The notes below the pieces were generated by a model, which ran no database searches, was not told where the DNA came from, and saw nothing but the letters and a program-made list of their open reading frames with translations. Positions 11,099 through 22,668 of a DNA stretch of 64,000 nt are shown here, in pieces; within the stretch, counting starts at the first letter, position 1; the number at the start of each line of letters is the position of its first letter. Where the stretch lies: NCBI GenBank assembly GCA_021464245.1, contig JADCRB010000016.1, positions 9,790,835-9,854,834 on the forward strand. Direction: 5' to 3'. Both the position numbers and the translations under genes were made by a program. Source of the DNA: Carallia brachiata (taxonomy: Eukaryota > Streptophyta > Magnoliopsida > Malpighiales > Rhizophoraceae).

Positions 11099-14000
11099 TT
11101 GCCTTCAGAGACGCGCCACCCTGACCCAACAGCAACAGCAACAGCAACAGCAGCAGCGGCGGCGGCTACGTCGTCGTTTAGTACCCAGAGCCACTGGCGT
11201 CCAACAACAAGAACAACAGCCACCTGACCAGCAGCTAAATCGTAGAAAGTTTGTGTCCCAAACGGCCGCATTGATTTCAGCGCCACCGGTATTGGGTCTA
11301 ATAGCTCTAGTAAACAACCAGCTCCGGCGGCCGCCAGCAGCCGAAGCCGCGGAGGAAGTAGCCCTTTCAGAGTGGGAGCGAGTTTACCTCCCTATCGACC
11401 CTGGCGTCGTCCTTCTCGACATCGCCTTTGTCCCCGACGACTTGAACCGCGGTCTGTCTCTGTCTCTGTCTTCATCTCTGTGTGTTCCTTCTTTCTATTC
11501 TATTCTATTCTATTCTCCTCCTTTTCTCTGCCCCCCCCCCCCCCAAACCCTTTCCCGCTACCCAGCTGATTCCAACCGTCTGATTTGATGTGATGTGATG
11601 TGATGTGATGTGATTCTTCACTTTAGTCAGTCAGTGGTCTTCTGTAGTCTTCTTGACCATAATAATGATCAATCATATCTTCTGCCAATCGCCATTTCCT
11701 GTTGTCTTCTCAGGTAGCATTTGAATTTTCTTGTTGTTGATTAAAGGCCCGCTGCTTGCTTGTAAACTTGTTAATTATCTAATGGTTCTTTGTAACAATC
11801 AAGGGTACTAACATAATTATCCATAAAACAGTTAGCAATCGTTTGAACGATTATTCAAACAACGCAGTGTCCAGAATTGAATTGAGAAATAACTGCACTC
11901 TTATTATAATTTTGGTCACAATCTACGAAACATCACACCACCAAGGCAGAAGAAGGAGAACTTTGCAAGTTTTCCTAAAATAAACTGTTTTTTTTTTTTT
12001 TTTTTTGTGGTATTCCTATGTCAGGAATTTTCAAATATCATAAAAGAAGAACATCCAACCAAGACGTTCTTATAGAAACTTTTATGATGGCATTGTGGAA
12101 GGTAAGGAAAACAAAAGGAAATAATCATCTAAATTTACGTATTCCGGGTATGAAGTTTGAAAGTTGGTCATTGCATTTGTTTTTCTCAATATTTGATGTG
12201 AAGGATCAGAGATGTCTATTTGAATGCATAGCAGGCAGTTAACTCATATCTTTCACTTATTCTTCCTTTGCAAAAGTTAACTATGAGAAGCCAATAATTT
12301 GCGTCTAAACTTGCTCATGCAACTGTCCTAATTGTAAGGGCAGCCTTATGGCGGTGATGCAGAACAATTCTTCAGCTGCCATCTTCAAATGAATCGTTTT
12401 GGGTTATGAAATTAAGAGAACATTGATAAGTGAAAATGCTGAAAATTAAAATTTGCATTTTATTGACAAGAAAATGTTCATCTGTCCTCAAACACATGGC
12501 TTACCTGAGTTATGCAAGACTACAAGCACTGGATATAGAAACTGATTTGTGTTAAGCATGTAAAGGCTCATTTAGAGTTCCATATAAATAAACTGGGGAG
12601 CTTCTTGAAAGAACTTCAAGAGTAAAGAGTTAGACCGTGTGTGAAACCAAGTCATGCTGTTTTGTTTATTCACTCGATGTATGTAAGTTTGATTGGCCTG
12701 TTGGAAATTTTGGAGCCTCCATGTCAGCAGCAAGCTTTTGAAACTAAACCATGATTGGCCTTGAGATACTTTTTTAGGACAGATGAATTTGATGGGCTAG
12801 ATGCTTGGCATGTCCCTGCAGATTTTAAAGGAGTTGCTTCTAGTTGAAAGTTTCTCAAATAAATAGTAATCAAGCCAGTTACTGAATTGGGCCGCATTAC
12901 AGGGGGCATTTTAGGAAAACTACCAAGAATGCAATTTTAGCCAACATTACTGTTGGGAAGCATTTCAATAATCAGAGGGAATAAAATAGTTAGGCCAGAT
13001 TGCTCTTCTGGACATTAGCAGGCACTCTTTTTGGAGGTTTTTGTTTCTCAGGCTGCAAGAATTTTTTGCAATTTCAAAACCAACACCTGCTAAATGTGTA
13101 ACATGAAAGTGGCTTTTCCAAAGGCTTTTTAGAAGGGATCACTGCCCCATTGACTTTTTAATCCATGGTTGCATGTTCCATTTGCTTGCATGTCCTATGC
13201 TTGAACATAAACATTCTATGAATGATATTTCATCTAGCTAGGCACACCAGACATGCAACAAAAAATTTTGTCACTTTACCTTATGCTTCGGAACTTTTAT
13301 TAATTACAGTTAAATCAATACACAACCTCTTTGATATTTCTTAGAAGTAGCCATGTCTTGGTGGGCTTCCTTTGCAGGATCGTTCTGCTAGTTTGCTATA
13401 TGAGACTAAACAACCTCTAGCCACCCAAACACACCCACCATAGAGCAGCTTAAGATTTTTTGCTAAGGATTTAAATTTTCTTAAAGCGCCTGCATTTTTT
13501 TAATGGTTGCAATTCTATTTTGTGAACTGATGAAAGCCCAAAATCTAATTTGTAATTCAAAATTTTCAAGGTTTTCTGCTGGGAACCAGGCAAACAATTT
13601 TGGAGACAAAAGATGGTGGAAATACTTGGATTCCTCGTTCAATACCTTCAGCTGAGGAAGAAGATTTCAATTATAGATTTAATTCCATTAGTTTCAAAGG
13701 CAAGGAAGGATGGATTGTCGGAAAGCCTGCAATTTTGTTGTACACCTCAGATGCTGGGGAGAGCTGGGAGAGGATACCACTAAGTGCTCAGCTTCCTGGA
13801 GATATGGTAAGCTTTTTCTTGGATGCCAGGTATATGCAAAGTGATTGTTTGAAATGATATTCTAGTAATGTGCTTAACTCTTGAAGCATATCAGAGACAA
13901 CAGAGGCTTTTAGAATAAGATCCTTTTAAAGTATTTTTTTCTTCCTTTTGCCTTTTTAGAAGAGGGAAAATAATTTCTTGTTATGTGTCTAGATTCTTCA

Positions 14001-17000
14001 TATTCGAGGTTCAACTTTCTAGTGCAAAATCTGCTAGTTAACATTTCAAACTTGTTAGCAATTGTCATTGTTAAAATCTTTATGTCTAGTCTAGAAAATT
14101 TTTCCTTTCTGTTTTCTGATGGCCTTCATTTCTTAGGTAATACTCTGGGTCCATTTTAGTTCCTTACAGACAATTAGACCTATTTTCTAGTTCTTTCAGA
14201 TGTAGGAAGGGCCAAGGTAGTTAACAAATGTTGGAATTATGCAGGTATATATTAAGGCAACTGGAGAAAAAAGTGCAGAGATGGTGACTGACCAAGGAGC
14301 CATATATGTTACCTCAAATAGAGGATATAACTGGAGGGCTGCAGTGCAGGAGACTGTGTCAGCAACTCTTAATAGGTAGCTTCTTCTCTGCTAAAGGCTA
14401 ATCAAATTGCTATTTGAAAAAGGTTTTATATGATGGCTGCTTGTGTTAGCGAAAAGTTGCAGTTGCTAGGGAAGAAACCTGTTTGTGGATATTTCTCTTA
14501 TGAACTTGTTATTTTTTTCTGATCCTTACATGCGTGCTATTCCCTCTCTAGCCTGTTGAATATTTTAATCTTAGATCTGAATAGTTTATCTTTGTTATTT
14601 TTGTGTTTTTTTGCTTCTTCACAATGGTGCAATTTTAAAAAGAATGGATTCAAATTAAGATGAGCTGTTTTATTTAAATTAATTTTGACTGTGTTACTAT
14701 TGATTTTCAAAACCAAAATAATCCATATGTCAGCTATTCACTTCTATCTCCTTTCTAGTTGCATCTGTCTAAAATGGTTCTCCACCAGAAATAATTCAGT
14801 TCAGTCATAGAATAACCATCTGATTACTATATGCACTGAAGGAAAGCTTTATAGTTAAAAGTTTTTTAGCCTTCACACGGCGGAGATGTTGACATGCGTT
14901 TGTTGCTTTTTCAGAACAGTTTCTAGTGGTATTAGTGGTGCAAGCTATTACACTGGAACATTTAATACTGTGAATCGCTCACCAGATGGAAGATATGTTG
15001 CTGTCTCAAGCCGCGGTAACTTTTATCTGACGTGGGAACCTGGCCAGGTGAGGGTAACTTGTCTGTTGCTGTTTACTGTTCTTGTTTCCACATCTTTGGC
15101 TATATATATTGTAAGGGCTTTCAGGTGCATGTTTGCACTAAGTCCCAATAGCCAGCTCTTGGACCAAGGGATCCTATATATTGCGTTAAGAATGTGGATG
15201 CCAGTTGGGAAAAAAAAAAAAAAAAGAAAAGAAAAAAAAGAAAAAGAAAAAAGTTGGCTCATTTTGTAGTCTTAGCTCGTGAAATTGTCAGCAAAGGACT
15301 GACTGTCCCTTTTATTACGTAGTGAAATAAATACATTAGATATTACTAATGCAGACATCTAAGTGTTTTACTATTAAATAACATTAAAATGGATAAAGGA
15401 GCTCTGTCTACGTACATGTTGTTGTTCTTATCCATTATATCTATTTGTTTGTCTCCCCTTTTCTTCTGGGAATGCCTTCCCTGTTTCTGAGTAAAGGTGA
15501 TATCATACTCGACTTGTTAGCTATATAATATTTACTTCTGGAAAGGAGCTGCATATATTGGCAGTTCTATTGGGCTCTTTTGTTGTCTTCTGCCAAAGAT
15601 TTGTATATTTTTTTAACTGTGATTCACCAATTTATACAATCTGCAGGCATTCTGGCAGCCACATAATAGAGCAGTTGCGAGAAGAATTCAGAACATGGGA
15701 TGGAGGGCTGATGGTGGTCTTTGGCTTCTTGTTCGTGGAGGGGGACTTTATCTCAGCAAAGGCACAGGAGTATGTAAATTTGACAATATGTCTTTTAATC
15801 TCAGCAATATCTGACATAATCATGAAAAATCCCTGCAATGCACCTGTGAAAAAATTGAATTACTTTCAGGGTAAAGAGCTCTCTTGTTTCTAGGCCAATA
15901 TCTTCTGACAAAACTAAGGTTAAGATATTGACCAAAATAGCCAACATGTATTATATGGACCCATACAGTAGGACCGTTGGTGATGACACATTGCTGTCAT
16001 TATTTCCCTTTCTCTCCAAGTTTCAAGTTCTTGGAAGTGTAAAGGTTGCCTTGTCCTAGAGCCTTCAAAATCTGTTTTTAGAAGCCTTTTTAAGCTTTTT
16101 AGATGCATGAAAACGCATCCTTTTATGTAATCATTATAATGCTTTTCTTCTCCTATATGAAGAAGCTGATATGAATAAAAATGCAAGTTGTTCTATACAA
16201 CTTCACCTCTATTTCATTTTCTTTCAAAAGAACATTGCTTGACAAATTTGAATATCACAAATGGTATTTCACTCTCTTCATATTTTTCCTTTAAATGGTA
16301 TGAGAGTATTAATTGATCCAAAGGGACCTCTCAAAACCTATTTTTGAGATCAAAAATCAATCTTTCATGCTCCATCAAAACCACAGGGGAAAAAAAAGCC
16401 TTTTATTATCTCCTCTTTGCTGCTCTTTCAATTTCTGCAGCTGTTCATCATCCCTACTGCTCTTTCAATTTCTGCTACAGTTCTCATATCTGCTGCTCTC
16501 TCATATTCCGCAGCTCTCATACCTGTTGTACTCTTTAATTTTCTGCAGCTCTCATGTCTCTGCTGCATTATCAACTTCTGCAGCTCATATTTCTGCTGCA
16601 ATTTCCAGCTTTGGATTTGATCAAGCTTGTTCTTCTTTCAGTTCAAAAATCATTTTCAAATCTGGTGTACAAACCAGATAATTTCGAGTTGTCCAAGCAA
16701 TGCTTTTGTCATCAAAAATCAGTTTCAAGTATGGCTTTCAAACCAGAAACTCTAAAGATGCCTATGTAGCCTTTTTCTCATAAATTTAGTAGGAAGAAGC
16801 TAATTCTATGTCCTCCAAAGCTTCAAGAGAAGCAAAAAACACAAAATCCAATTGGTTTGAATGAAGCAATTTTCTGTTTCGAGCAAAAGTTTCAAGGAGG
16901 AGTGTTGGTAATGCTACTTGCTGTCATTGTTTCCTTTTCTCTCCAAGTTTCAAGTTCTTGGAACTATAAAGTTTGCCTAGAGCCTTGAAAAAGCTGTCAA

Positions 17001-20000
17001 GTTTTAGGAGCTTGTTTAAGCTATTTACATGCATGAGAAAGCATGCTTTTATGCAATCATTGTAATGCTTTTCTACTCCTTTATAAAGGAGCTAAAATGA
17101 ATGGAAAATGCTATTTAGTAGGAAGAAGCTAATTCTATTTCATTTTGTTTCAAAAGAATGTCTCTCGACAGATAAGAATAGCACAGATGGTATTTCAGCT
17201 CTTTCATTTTTTCCTTCAAGGAGTTGGTCAATTGATAATAACAAATGTAGCACAGATACTTGTTCTGGAAAAACTTATTTGCTCTCACATGGTCCACTGA
17301 ACAATAATGTTATTTTCTACTAGATATTGTTGTTGCTTACAGTTTGAGAGACTTTCGGTAGATCTCTTGATACAGTTATCACTTGTCATCAAATATGCAT
17401 ATAATATTCTGCATACGATTCCAGTATAAGTGTATTTCTCAAAAGTTAATACACCATTGAGACATTTCATGAATATTGCTCCTGGAATTTTGGTTTTACT
17501 TTTGTCATGGAACTTCAGATTTCTCGTTTGCATTTATTTTATTTTTTTTGGGTAAACTCTACAGCATAACTCGACCTTACACGCATAGAAAAAGTAATGT
17601 ACATTCATGTACCTATATATGTGCTAGTGCATATTTATAATCTGTCAGCTCCGGTCCCCTTTCTATTTACATTATCGTACTTGATCTCCGCTTGATATTT
17701 TATTCTTCGGAAGTGTTGAAGTGTAAGCTCTAACCTTGCAGATAACAGAGGAATTTGAGGAAGTTCCAGTGCAAAGTAGGGGCTTTGGGATCCTTGATGT
17801 TGGGTATCGTTCGGAGGTAACAAGTTTTGACATTAAATGGCGTCAATATGCCCCTTGGATCTCTTATTTAGTGATGATAGTTCATCTCTCCCTAATGATA
17901 CTGTTGGTGGGTGAATGGCCTTGGTATGTGGTGGTGACATAAGAACTGTGTTGTATAGATTAGAAAACATTTATCATCCCCCTTTTGATGTCAAAACATT
18001 TGTAGTCTGTTTCCTTGTGAAAAGACACAAACATTGACCTTGACCTTCCGGAATTTCATCTGCCTTAGTTTTCATAGGTAACTTCAATTATCATGTGGAG
18101 ACTCAGATGCAAAGCAATTTGGCTTCCCAGGCCAATGACACTAAAGCAGCCTCTCTAAGGTTGCACGTGATGGCCAAAGTTAGTCTATAAGCATAATTGA
18201 CGATGATCAATGAATTTAATTGAGTAAGCATAATCATAAGAGGCACGTGTCTTAGGCACAAGGTGCACCCGTGCCTTATTGTGGCTTCTCTACCACCCTT
18301 AGTTGAAGCTCAGTCAAGGAGCCAAAAGCATTTTTGCAGTCTTCACTCCTTTTCGGTTAGTCATTAAAACTATGACATACCAAAAGGCTCAACGTTTTTA
18401 ATTTTGGGGCCCAAAACTTTTTGCTACCCTCAATATTTGATTATACTGAGTACAGTTCATTTGCTTTTACCTCTGATGCCTGCTACTTGTTTTGGGTTGT
18501 ACAAAACATTAATGCAGTTCGATGACATATAAAACAAACTGAAATAGCAGAAAGAATAGGCCTTTAGCTGTTTTAAGAAAGGATTTGAAGAAGAAGAAGA
18601 ATAAGAATGGCCATTTGGTAGCTTCTTCTTCCCTTCCCCTCCCCCCCCCCCCCCCCCCTCTCCCGGCCGCCCCCAAAAACCCCCAAAAAAGAGCAACTGG
18701 CAGGGCCTCCCCACCCGCCTGTGCAGCCGTCTCTCTCTACAAATTTCCTCCCTTTATCTTTCCTTCTCTTTCTCCTCCCCTTCTTTCTACCAGCCTAAAA
18801 CTTTTGCATTTAAGCATACCTTTACTTCCTGTTTGATCTCTGATCTCTGCTCTTTCTCTGGCTCCGTAATTTCTCCTCCAATTACTTAGTTTTAGACTCT
18901 TTAAAGCTTTCTGTCTAGACTCCAGGATCCCCTAGTCCCTTTATCCTTGTGCCTTCAATATTCATGTCGTGGGACATTTTGAGCTGAAGTTGTACTTGTG
19001 GCATTTTTTTTTTCTGGTCTTAAAATGAAGAGCAGCAGGGCATCTCTACAACAATAATGCTGCATAGTTTCTGATTTCAAGGAGTTGAACTGGACAGTGA
19101 ATTCATTATATTTTTCTATTAGATAATCGTTCAGGGCACTTGCTTTCTCTTACCAGTCAGCCTATCATATTGTCACAATACCCCTTGTTTATAAATTATC
19201 CTCTTGCCCTTCGTAGTTAGAGCGGAGGGAGTTGCCTTACTGACGTAGGACCAATTTATAGTTCCTTGGCATTGGACTCATGGCAGGTTTCAACTGGATG
19301 ATACAAAGAAATTTAAGGTTTGGGGAAGATTTTGAGGATAATTAGGTTTAATGCTGGATTTGGGGTTGACTTGATGAGCTGTTTTAAGAGGTGTGAACCG
19401 TTGTCCAACTTTCTGTTGAAAATATGGAAGCAAAAGAATAGGAGAGAGAAAGAAAATAGAAGAGAGGGAAGAACAATAAGCAAACAAACACTACTCACCA
19501 GTAATTCTCTCAGCAGGGCTCAAATTTTCAATAACAAATTCTCAATAATCATCACTAATTAATAAAACTGTGTCTACCAACTGAGAAAGTATGTGCATAT
19601 GATTAAGTTGGTTTCCTTAGCACTTTTCTTTTAACAGTGATTTTATGCTTATACCTCTAGGAGGAAACCAACGTTGTTGATGCAAAAGTCATCCTCTCCA
19701 TGTCTCTCATCTTTTCTGTTTCTTTCATTGACAAAATCGAGTATTTACCCTCCACATCTGTGTTTGCTCCTTCATTGCAAAACCCTTTTTTTGTCTTATA
19801 ATTTCCTTTTTATTTTTTTTCCCCTACTAAGTTACCAAAGGAGTACAACAATCACAAGAGTGAGATTTTTTTTTTTTTTTTGAGGAAAACATAAAAATGG
19901 GAATTTGATAGTCAAGAAGTAGTGATGTCAAATATGTTGAGTCATGTCTGGCTAGGAGCATTTTATGTTGGGTCACCTTTGGGTCATGGTCTTGGACACT

Positions 20001-22668
20001 AAACCCTAGTCCTAAAATTTGCATTTAGGTTTGTGTCATTTTAATTGATGACCTCTTATGTTAAATAATAATATGATGCTTATGTGCTGCTTTATTGTTG
20101 ATGACATGGTGTTACTTGGCACTTCTATTAGTGACGTGGTGCCTTTCTCACATTTTCATAATGTCTCTGCCATTCAAAAAATATAGATAGAAAGTCACAC
20201 ATCTTGATATAAGTCTAGTAACATATTTGCCATTTTACCATAAAAGGAGACATGTTTTTACCCAGAACAGATGTGACTGGAAAGAAGGAAGCAAATTTTT
20301 TTTTTACTTGTATTTCTATTATGCTTTTTTGCTTTTTAAATGCTACTTTTTAGTTGCCAGATAAATTTTATTGAATAATTTTATTGAATATAGACATATT
20401 TGTTGCATATTTAAGAAATGATTAAAAAATCAACTTTACTAGACCGTTTGAAATTATTTTATTATATTTTATATCCAAAATCTTTTGATAAGCTATAACT
20501 GACGTATAAAAAATTTTCACTGAAGTGCAAGTTTACTGGCTCAAGGATAAGAAGCCTTTCCACTAAGAAATATTACTAATACATTGGAAGTCCAACACTA
20601 CTAGGGCTAGATTAAACAATTACGGTAATAACACTGTTCTTCCCAAATGACAATGATGTTACTTGTAACTGAGGAATCCTGCAACAATTTAAGTGAATCT
20701 CCAAAATTGTCAAGATGCAAGTTTCACAAAAGTAACTCCTATATTTTACTTTACATTTTTCTTAATCTAAGATGCAAGTTTCACAAAAGTAACTCCTATA
20801 TTTTACTTTACATTTTTCTTAATCTTTCTTCTTGACTAGCCATCAATGATTAGACAGTTGGCTCTGCCGTCTACCAATTTTTGTTATTCATCCATCATCT
20901 ATGGTCGCACAAGGAATATGTCAAGTAGAATTCGGGCACTTAACTTGGGCAAGAGATCGAATCTAGTGGATATTCACATCAATTTTTGATAATGGTAGTG
21001 ACTGGAAGAATGTTATAGTTATGGTGAGCATCTACCCAAATATTTTAGGGATGCTTTTCGTATGTATATCTGCATTGCTGAAGTGATGGAAGCTCAATTT
21101 TGACCACTGTTAAGAGGGAAGAGTTGAAAGTATGTGATTAAATTGCTAAAACGAGAATGAAGTCATTGTTAAAGTTGGTCTTGAAACATTGCAATGCAAG
21201 CTTTAGAACAAGTTTTTGGTGATTGGAATTTTGTGCAGCAGCAGATTCCATCACAAGTAGTAGTCAAGAAGAAGCTGCAGGTCAAAAATTGCTGCTGCAA
21301 CTTGCTGGAATCTCAGTCCAGCATGTGCAGTAGCAACTTGCTCCAATTTTGTGATGTCATTAGCCACTCATATTGGCCAATTAGGTGTTAGTTACGAGAA
21401 AAACTTTGTTTGTGAGAAAAGTGTCCTTGGTTTGTTAAATTAATCATGTAAACTTGCTTAGCAAGTTGCAGAACTTTTGTATCCTATATATTTCAATTCT
21501 GGAAATGAAATGTTGTGTGGTTTTTCTGCTTATTTTCTCTGTGCTTACATCTTCCCTACTACAGTCATTAGACTCTTGATTGACTTTTCTGACGGCCAAT
21601 GAGACATGATTTTCTGATTGAATGACCTATCAGTTATTTTTGTATGCACTCCCCTTTTGGATCATGAGTCTACATCTTAATGAGCTAAAAACTTTAGGCA
21701 AATCTATGAATTTCACCCACCATCTTTCGGCTTTTTAAGAATTTCACCCACAACGTTCTTTTTTTTTTGAATTCCACCCTCAACGTTTACTCCGTCAATT
21801 TTTTTTGCCCTTTTCCGTTAGTTGACCGTTAAGTGTGATACATGGCAGTCCAATTAGCGATATATTTAATATTTTTATATAATTGAAAGAAAGAGATTAA
21901 AAAAAAAAAGTCATAAGAAGCAGATTATCGACTGTAAAGTGATGATATATTGCTAATGTGGGCTATAAGTAGGATGATTTATCACTGACTGGATTGTCAC
22001 GTATCACACTTAACAGTCAACTAACGGAAAAAAGCAAAAAAAGTTGACGGAGAAAACGTTGAGGGTAAAATTTAAAACAAAAAAACGTTGTGGGTGAAAT
22101 TTTTAAAAAGTCAGAAGATGGTGGGTGAAATTCATAGATTTGCCAAAACTTTAATATGGCATATCTGTCTTAGTTTCTACGTTGTATGCTCTTAGAAGGA
22201 ATCTTGTGCAGGAAGAAGCCTGGGCAGCAGGAGGCAGTGGGGTTCTGTTGAGAACCACTAATGGTGGGAAGACTTGGAGCCGTGATAAAGCAGCTGACAA
22301 TATTGCTGCGAATCTCTACTCAGTGAAGTGAGTAATTATAGTGAGAGCTATATATTTCATTTTATTTCCTTAGTTAATCAACGAGTTCTCTAAATAGATG
22401 AAGATAGGAAATTATATGATAAGCATGTAAAGAAATGCCAAGGAATGGAAAATAAAAAGGTTGGCTGAATGTTCGGAAGTCATAGGATTTCTTTATGATT
22501 AAGCCCATCCGCCAAGCATAAAGCAACTAATGGACTGCCCAACACTTCACGGGACGATGCATTCACAAGGCACTGATACTCTTATATCTTCTGTTTTTCA
22601 GGTTCATCAATGACAGGAAGGGATTTGTGCTAGGAAATGATGGAGTTTTGCTTCGGTATCTTGGATAG
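11001..22668 (+). CDS. HCF136: Photosystem II stability/assembly factor HCF136, 8 exons
   Basis: HCF136 is a lumenal assembly factor needed for the earliest photosystem II reaction-centre intermediates; its mature part is a beta-propeller. Exons read as 11001-11451, 13571-13806, 14245-14375, 14915-15047, 15647-15769, 17742-17816, 22212-22327 and 22602-22668. All junctions are GT-AG and in phase, giving 443 residues. The start is the first ATG in frame. Residues 1-80 are a Ser- and Gln-rich transit region. A twin-arginine motif, NRRKF at 80-84, followed by a hydrophobic stretch and AEA near 114-117, fits Tat-dependent export to the lumen. The mature part begins near [13 protein letters not shown] and carries family stretches such as [29 protein letters not shown] and AAGGSG. 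Length suits the family, allowing for the long transit peptide. Introns 5 and 6 carry mobile elements. Identification is near certain; exon ends are read by eye. Confidence 0.95.
11057..11097 (+). repeat. TCT/CTT repeat coding a serine run in HCF136
   Basis: An imperfect CTT trinucleotide run inside exon 1 encodes most of a Ser-rich stretch at about residues 20-32 of the transit peptide. Slippage here would alter only the cleaved part of the protein. Confidence 0.85.
11127..11160 (+). repeat. CAA/CAG repeat coding polyglutamine in HCF136
   Basis: A mixed CAACAG and CAG run encodes ten consecutive Gln residues at about 43-52, followed by an Arg-rich segment. It lies in the transit region upstream of the twin-arginine motif. 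Confidence 0.85.
11452..13570 (+). other. HCF136 intron 1
   Basis: 2,119 bp. It contains a C14 run at 11531-11544, an ATTCT-type run just before it, and a TGATG pentanucleotide repeat at 11586-11613. No inserted element with clear ends was found. Confidence 0.85.
11586..11613 (+). repeat. (TGATG)n pentanucleotide microsatellite
   Basis: About five to six tandem TGATG units in intron 1 of HCF136. Confidence 0.85.
15975..16293 (+). repeat. Left LTR of the intron 5 element
   Basis: Shares with the right copy words such as CTCCAAGTTTCAAGTTCTTG and AATGCTTTTCT. Its first base is C where the right copy has T, so the canonical TG start has been lost. Confidence 0.75.
16903..17218 (+). repeat. Right LTR of the intron 5 element
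   Basis: Begins TGTTGGTAATG directly after a purine-rich tract and ends TTCCTTCA, so it keeps canonical TG...CA ends. It is visibly diverged from the left copy by many substitutions and short indels, so the insertion is not recent. Confidence 0.75.
18641..18658 (+). repeat. C18 homopolymer in a C-rich patch
   Basis: Eighteen consecutive C bases, flanked by CCCTTCCCCT and TCTCCCGGCCGCCCCC. The transcript would be C-rich; the opposite DNA strand is a long G-tract that could adopt a quadruplex. It is the most extreme composition in the gene. Confidence 0.9.
20712..20825 (+). repeat. Perfect 57-bp tandem duplication
   Basis: A 57-bp unit containing GATGCAAGTTTCACAAAAG occurs twice head to tail with no visible mismatch, apart from the base at the join. 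Identity implies a recent event. Confidence 0.9.
21697..22144. mobile_element. Mutator-type MITE with about 160-bp terminal inverted repeats
   Basis: The 448-bp element starts GGCAAATCTATGAATTTCAC and ends with the exact reverse complement of that word. The inverted repeats extend inward for about 160 bp with few mismatches, including ACGTT and CCGTTAGTTGAC. It is flanked by a perfect 9-bp duplication, AAAACTTTA (21688-21696 and 22145-22153), the length typical of Mutator-like elements. There is no coding capacity. It lies 67 bp upstream of exon 7 of HCF136, so its hairpin would be close to the acceptor site in the pre-mRNA. Confidence 0.92.

Larger units (their letters stand above)
15975..17218 (+). 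mobile_element. Miniature non-autonomous LTR retrotransposon (TRIM/LARD type) in HCF136 intron 5
   Basis: Two direct repeats of 319 and 316 bp (15975-16293 and 16903-17218) flank 609 bp of sequence without retrotransposon proteins. After the left repeat comes AA and then TGGTATGAGAG (16296), close to the usual plant primer-binding site for initiator methionine tRNA (TGGTATCAGAG). Just before the right repeat is the purine tract CAAGGAGGAG, followed by TGTTGG, the expected repeat start. Flanking five-base words AGGAC (15970-15974) and AGGAG (17219-17223) could be a diverged target duplication. PBS and purine tract place it in the sense orientation of the host gene. It must have relied on proteins from another, probably copia-type, element. 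Confidence 0.8.
17817..22211 (+). other. HCF136 intron 6, expanded by insertions
   Basis: 4,395 bp, by far the longest intron of the gene. It contains a C18 run with surrounding C-rich sequence (18630-18680), a perfect 57-bp tandem duplication (20712-20825) and a Mutator-type MITE (21697-22144). The stretch at about 21180-21540 has a CAG-rich patch and LTR-like sequence, but I could not define element ends. The rest is unassigned. Confidence 0.8.

Noticed and set aside
16313..16681. Ser-, Leu- and Phe-rich frame inside the intron 5 element
   Set aside because: It comes from a repeating CTGCAGCTCTCAT-type sequence; it lacks retrotransposon domains.
17736..17942. Small plus-strand gene
   Set aside because: It is exon 6 of HCF136 read through its donor site.
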